A stretch of 64,000 nucleotides of DNA from CAVQGM01 sp963712065 (GTDB taxonomy: Bacteria > Actinomycetota > Acidimicrobiia > Acidimicrobiales > Acidimicrobilacustridaceae): contig CAVQGM010000002.1 in the NCBI GenBank assembly GCA_963712065.1, positions 1,860,001 through 1,924,000 on the forward strand. The letters run 5' to 3'. This document shows, one piece after another, positions 60,571-64,000 of this stretch. The translations under genes were made by a program, and so were the position numbers. The notes under the pieces are model-generated. The model searched no databases. It was not told where the DNA came from and saw nothing but the letters and a program-made list of their open reading frames with translations. The first letter of the stretch is position 1. Every line of letters starts with the position of its first letter.

Positions 60571-62219
60571 CCGCCACCACGCACCCCACCATCCCCACCG
60601 TGTCGGGCGGCGGGGGCGACACCGGCCACCTCGAGGAGCTGCGGGTCGACCCCATCGGCCTGCTCGAGCGGGTGCGAGCCGAGTGCGGCGACGTCGGCCG
60701 CTTCCGCCTGGCCGACCGCGACGTCGTGCTGCTCACGGGCGCCGAGGCCAACGAGGTCTTCTTCCGGGCGCCCGACGAGGATCTCGACCAGGCCGAGGCG
60801 TACCCCTTCATGACGCCGGTGTTCGGCGAGGGCATCGTCTTCGACGCATCACCCGAGCGACGGCGGGAGATGCTCCACAACCAGTCGCTGCGCGACAAGT
60901 ACATGCGCGGCCACGCCGAGACCATCACCCGCGAGGTGCAGGAGATGGTCGCCGGCTGGGACGACGCCGGCGAGATCGACCTCCTCGACTGGTTCGCCGA
61001 GCTCACCCTCTACACGTCGTCGTCGTGCCTGATCGGCCGGCGCTTCCGCGAGCAGCTCGACCGCCACGTCGCCGAGCTGTTCCACGACCTCGAGCGCGGC
61101 ACCGACGCCGTCGCCTTCGTCGACCCCTACGCCGACATCGAGTCGTTCCACCGCCGTGACGCCGCCCGGGCCGCGCTGGTCGAGCGCATGGAGACCATCC
61201 TCGCCAGCCGCCGCGTCGGCCCGGATGAAGAAGGTGCAGCCCCCGAGGGCGAGCGCGACCTCGTCGACGTGCTCGAGTCGATCACCGACGAGGACGGCAC
61301 GCCACGCTTCAGCGCCGACCAGGTCACCGGCATGTTCATCTCGATGATGTTCGCCGGGCACCACACCACCTCGGGCACCGCGGCCTGGACGCTCATCGAG
61401 CTGCTGCGCAACCCCGAGTGGTTCGCCCGTGTGGTGGCCGAGCACGACGCCCTCGCCGCCGAAGGAGAGGAGCTCACCTACCAGGCGCTGCGGGAGATGC
61501 CCGTCACCGAGTCGGCCATCAAGGAGGCCCTGCGCCTGCACCCGCCGCTCATCCTCCTGCTGCGGGTCGCCAAGGTGGCGATCGAGGTCGAGGGCTTCAC
61601 CATCGAGCCCGGCATGCTGGTCGGCGCCTCGCCGTCGGTGTCGAACCGCATCCCGGAGGACTTCGCCGACGCCGACACGTTCGATCCCGGCCGCTACCTC
61701 GAGCCTCGCCACGACGACCTCGACAACCCCTGGACGTGGATCCCCTTCGGGGCCGGCCGCCACCGCTGCGTCGGCGCCGCCTTCGCCATGATGCAGCTGA
61801 AGGCGATCTTCTCGATCCTGCTGCGGGACTGGACCTTCGAGGCGGCCCAGCCCCCCGACACCTACCGCAACGACCACTCGAAGATGGTCGTGCAGCTCGC
61901 CCAGCCCTGCCGGGTGCTCTACCACCGCCGCACGGTGGGTGGGGCCCCGACGGTGGGCGGGGCCGCCGTGGCCGCCCCGACCCGCCCCGAGGGCGGCACC
62001 CGCGCCGCCGGGTGGTACGTCGAGGTCGACCGTGACCTGTGCCAAGGGCACGGGGTGTGCGAGTCGGAGGCACCGACGGTGTTCTCGGTGTCCAAGGCCG
62101 GCGACCTCACCATCGTCGACCCGTCACCTCCGGACGAAGAGCGGGCCCGCGTCGACCAGGCCGTGCGCTACTGCCCCACCCACGCCCTGAAGATCACCGA
62201 GCCACAGGAGGAGAGCTGA
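60567..62219 (+). CDS. cyp51: CYP51-type P450 fused to a [3Fe-4S]-type ferredoxin
   Basis: A 550-residue fusion. The P450 part (to about residue 445) carries CYP51 hallmarks: AYPFMTPVFGEGIVFDAS (B-C loop) and MFAGHHTTSGTAAWTLIEL (I-helix, H265-H266-T267-T268). ESAIKEALRLHPP holds ExxR, and FGAGRHRCVGAAFA holds the haem C401. A Gly/Ala/Pro linker (VGGAPTVGGAAVAAPTRP) joins a ferredoxin: C492-QGH-GV-C498 (CxxHxxC) and C536-P in YCPTHAL. CYP51 14-demethylates sterols. In M. tuberculosis CYP51 and its ferredoxin are separate adjacent genes; a fused form is known in Methylococcus. Start GTG overlaps the SDR stop. Confidence 0.92.
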   Translation: MTATTHPTIPTVSGGGGDTGHLEELRVDPIGLLERVRAECGDVGRFRLADRDVVLLTGAEANEVFFRAPDEDLDQAEAYPFMTPVFGEGIVFDASPERRREMLHNQSLRDKYMRGHAETITREVQEMVAGWDDAGEIDLLDWFAELTLYTSSSCLIGRRFREQLDRHVAELFHDLERGTDAVAFVDPYADIESFHRRDAARAALVERMETILASRRVGPDEEGAAPEGERDLVDVLESITDEDGTPRFSADQVTGMFISMMFAGHHTTSGTAAWTLIELLRNPEWFARVVAEHDALAAEGEELTYQALREMPVTESAIKEALRLHPPLILLLRVAKVAIEVEGFTIEPGMLVGASPSVSNRIPEDFADADTFDPGRYLEPRHDDLDNPWTWIPFGAGRHRCVGAAFAMMQLKAIFSILLRDWTFEAAQPPDTYRNDHSKMVVQLAQPCRVLYHRRTVGGAPTVGGAAVAAPTRPEGGTRAAGWYVEVDRDLCQGHGVCESEAPTVFSVSKAGDLTIVDPSPPDEERARVDQAVRYCPTHALKITEPQEES

Positions 62220-62220
62220 C

Positions 62221-62781
62221 ATGCCGGCATTCCCGCGCGACGAGCTGGAGGAGATGGTGGAGCGGTGGCTCCAGGCCAACCGCGACGCCGAGGCGGCCGG
62301 CGACTGGCGGCCCATGGCCGAGCTGTTCACCGAGGACGCCACCTACGGGTGGAACTACGGTCCGGACACGGAGTTCATGGCCGTGGGCCGAGACGAGATC
62401 CGCGAGCTCGCCCTCGGCGCCGAGATGGGCGGCCTCGACGGCTGGGAGTACCCCTACCAGGACATCCTCATCGACGACCGCCGGGGCATGGTCGTCGGCT
62501 TCTGGAAGCAGATCGCCGACGCCACCCGCGCCGACGGCCGCACCTACGAGGTGGCCGGCATCGGCGGGTCGTGGTTCCGCTACGGCGGGAACTTCCAGTG
62601 GAGCTGGCAGCGCGACTTCTTCGACTTCGGCAACGCCACGGCGCTGTTCGTCGAGATGATGCAGGCCGACGTGCTGAGCGACGGGATGACCGCCCGCATG
62701 CACCGCTCGATGAAGGGGCCGTTGCCCGGCTACTACCCGGTCCACCAGGCGCCGGTCGGCATCTGGGACCTGCCGTCATGA
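62221..62781 (+). CDS. NTF2-like protein
   Basis: A 186-residue protein with a SnoaL/NTF2-like start (MVERWLQANRDAEAAGDWRPMAELFTEDATYGWNYGPDTEF) and core strands (DILIDDRRGMVVGFWKQIAD, YEVAGIGGSWFRYGGNFQWSWQRDFFDF). This cone fold is used by ketosteroid isomerases and polyketide cyclases. The C-terminus is longer than in simple isomerases (MHRSMKGPLPGYYPVHQAPVGIWDLPS). It starts two bases after the CYP51 fusion stop and overlaps the aldehyde dehydrogenase start. A role in the same sterol/terpenoid pathway is inferred from position. Confidence 0.8.
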   Translation: MPAFPRDELEEMVERWLQANRDAEAAGDWRPMAELFTEDATYGWNYGPDTEFMAVGRDEIRELALGAEMGGLDGWEYPYQDILIDDRRGMVVGFWKQIADATRADGRTYEVAGIGGSWFRYGGNFQWSWQRDFFDFGNATALFVEMMQADVLSDGMTARMHRSMKGPLPGYYPVHQAPVGIWDLPS

Positions 62782-64000
62782 CCGCGTCCCCTTCTCACCC
62801 CCACCCGGCCGGGGCGCCATGGGCGGGCCTCGGCCCGCTCGACGTGGTGCTCGTCGACGGTGAGCTGCGGCCGGCGTCGGGTGGAGGGCGGTTCGCCACG
62901 ATCGACCCGGCGACCGAGGAGGTGCTGGGGGATGCCGCCGACGCCACCGCGGCCGACGCCGACGCCGCGGTCGCCGCCGCCCGCCGGGCCTTCGACGAGT
63001 CCGGGTGGGCCACCGACGTCGAGCTGCGGGCCCGCTGCCTGCGCCAGCTGCGCGACGCCATGGCCGACCACGCCGACGATCTGCGCGAGCTCACCATCGC
63101 CGAGGTCGGCGCGCCCCGCTTCCTCACCGCCGGCGCCCAGCTCGAGGCGCCGGTGGCCGACCTCGGGTGGATGGCCGACCTGGCCGAGTCCTACGACGGC
63201 TGGAGCGAGGATCTCGGCGAATCGGCGTTCATGGGCATCACGTCGCGGCGCTGGGCGCTGCGCGAGCCGGCCGGCGTGGTGGCCGCCATCACCCCGTGGA
63301 ACTTCCCCCACCAGATCAACCTGGCCAAGGTCGGCCCGGCCCTGGCCGCCGGCTGCACCGTGGTGCTCAAGCCCGCCCCCGACACCCCGTGGTGCGCGTC
63401 GGCCATGGCTCGCATCGCCGCGACCGAGACGGACCTGCCGCCCGGCGTGCTCAACGTCGTGACGTCGTCCGACCACGAGATCGGAAGCCGCCTCACCACC
63501 AATCCCGACGTCGACCTCATCTCCTTCACCGGCTCGACGGCCACGGGCAAGAAGGTCATGGTCGCCGCCGCCGAGCGCATCGCCCGCGTGTTCCTGGAGC
63601 TCGGCGGCAAGTCGGCGTTCATCGTGCTCGACGACGCCGACCTGGCCGCCGCCTGTTCGATGGCGGCGTTCACGGCCTGCACCCACGCCGGCCAGGGCTG
63701 TGCCATCACCACCCGCCTCGTCGTGCCCCGGGCCCGCTACGAGGAGGCGGTCGAGGCCGCCGCCACCACCATGGCCGCCATCGGCGCCGGCGACCCTCGG
63801 GACGACGGCACGATCTGCGGCCCGGTGATCTCGGCCCGCCAGCGCGACCGCATCGAGGGCTACCTCGCCTCGGCCGTCGACGAGGGCGGCACCTTCGCCT
63901 GCGGCGGCGGCCGACCGCCCGGGCGGGACCGGGGCTTCTTCATCGAGCCCACCCTGATCGCCGGTCTGGGCAACGAGGCCCGGGTGGCCCGTGAGGAGAT
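62778..64000 (+). CDS. Aldehyde dehydrogenase (partial, runs off the window)
   Basis: About 407 codons of an NAD(P)+-dependent aldehyde dehydrogenase. From ATG 62778 (overlap ATGA with the previous gene) the reading shows VVAAITPWNFPHQINLAKVGPAL, CTVVLKPAPDTPW, SFTGSTATGKKVM (cofactor loop), VFLELGGKSAFIVLDDADL (general base Glu) and HAGQGCAITTRLVV (catalytic Cys). The last visible part is GFFIEPTLIAGL near the end of the family core; 70-90 residues are missing. It fits oxidation of the aldehyde produced by P450 chemistry. Mycobacterial AldA (Rv0768) lies beside the same gene set. Confidence 0.93.
   Translation, partial: MTASPSHPHPAGAPWAGLGPLDVVLVDGELRPASGGGRFATIDPATEEVLGDAADATAADADAAVAAARRAFDESGWATDVELRARCLRQLRDAMADHADDLRELTIAEVGAPRFLTAGAQLEAPVADLGWMADLAESYDGWSEDLGESAFMGITSRRWALREPAGVVAAITPWNFPHQINLAKVGPALAAGCTVVLKPAPDTPWCASAMARIAATETDLPPGVLNVVTSSDHEIGSRLTTNPDVDLISFTGSTATGKKVMVAAAERIARVFLELGGKSAFIVLDDADLAAACSMAAFTACTHAGQGCAITTRLVVPRARYEEAVEAAATTMAAIGAGDPRDDGTICGPVISARQRDRIEGYLASAVDEGGTFACGGGRPPGRDRGFFIEPTLIAGLGNEARVAREE

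Overview
The window is chromosomal DNA of a high-GC actinobacterium. Coding sequence is about 70% G+C, GTG starts are common, and two enzymes belong to families tied to mycothiol (a DinB/DUF664 protein and a maleylpyruvate-isomerase-like protein). SerC, CYP51 and the P450 operon are of mycobacterial type. Acidimicrobiia (Ilumatobacter/Iamia-like) fits best, but that is inference from gene style. No rRNA, tRNA or CRISPR array was seen.

1-13 kb is a branched-chain amino acid block. On the minus strand leuB, ilvE and cimA are packed together; leuC and leuD run on the plus strand behind a divergent IclR regulator (NdgR-like) with a clear inverted-repeat operator; leuA is on the minus strand. Citramalate from CimA can be processed by LeuCD and LeuB, so one enzyme set can serve leucine and isoleucine. 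greA, an alpha/beta hydrolase, a two-domain Ppx/GppA phosphatase and a secreted beta-propeller lipoprotein lie among them. As given, leuC carries five +1 frame changes and ppx one.

13-30 kb holds a copper-handling divergon (PCuAC chaperone, SCO1, cupredoxin-like protein) with a near-perfect DosR-type palindrome between its arms. It continues with serA, an S9 peptidase, an aspartate aminotransferase, serC, an acyl-CoA ligase, two membrane-associated glycosyltransferase genes and metY. It ends with a remarkable one-chain fusion: membrane anchor, YceI domain, cytochrome c domain and a copper type II monooxygenase-like domain with all six copper ligands recognisable.

30-34.6 kb is a lower-GC accessory stretch: methyltransferase, GNAT, frame-disrupted tyrosine recombinase, a PIN toxin-antitoxin pair, YjbR protein, a MazF pair with a triple half-site operator, and a decayed SDR fragment.

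34.6-56 kb is mostly ordinary: PhyH dioxygenase, DUF445, class III adenylate cyclase, NrtR-like regulator, monomeric isocitrate dehydrogenase, DinB proteins, a dimethylformamidase-like protein, a rhodanese lipoprotein under a CsoR/CstR-type operator, haloalkane dehalogenase, a PMT-type glycosyltransferase flanked by 21-bp repeats, a sugar-binding protein, a coiled-coil protein with a histone-like tail, endonuclease V, VOC protein, and a wax ester synthase/hydrolase pair.

56-64 kb holds an SQR-like flavoprotein, a YdeI protein, and a tight plus-strand operon TetR - P450 - SDR - CYP51::ferredoxin fusion - NTF2-like - aldehyde dehydrogenase (cut by the window end). Its order matches the CYP123/CYP51 region of Mycobacterium tuberculosis as I remember it.

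Many promoters share one design: a TANNNT -10 box 6-9 bases before a GTG or ATG start, implying leaderless mRNAs.
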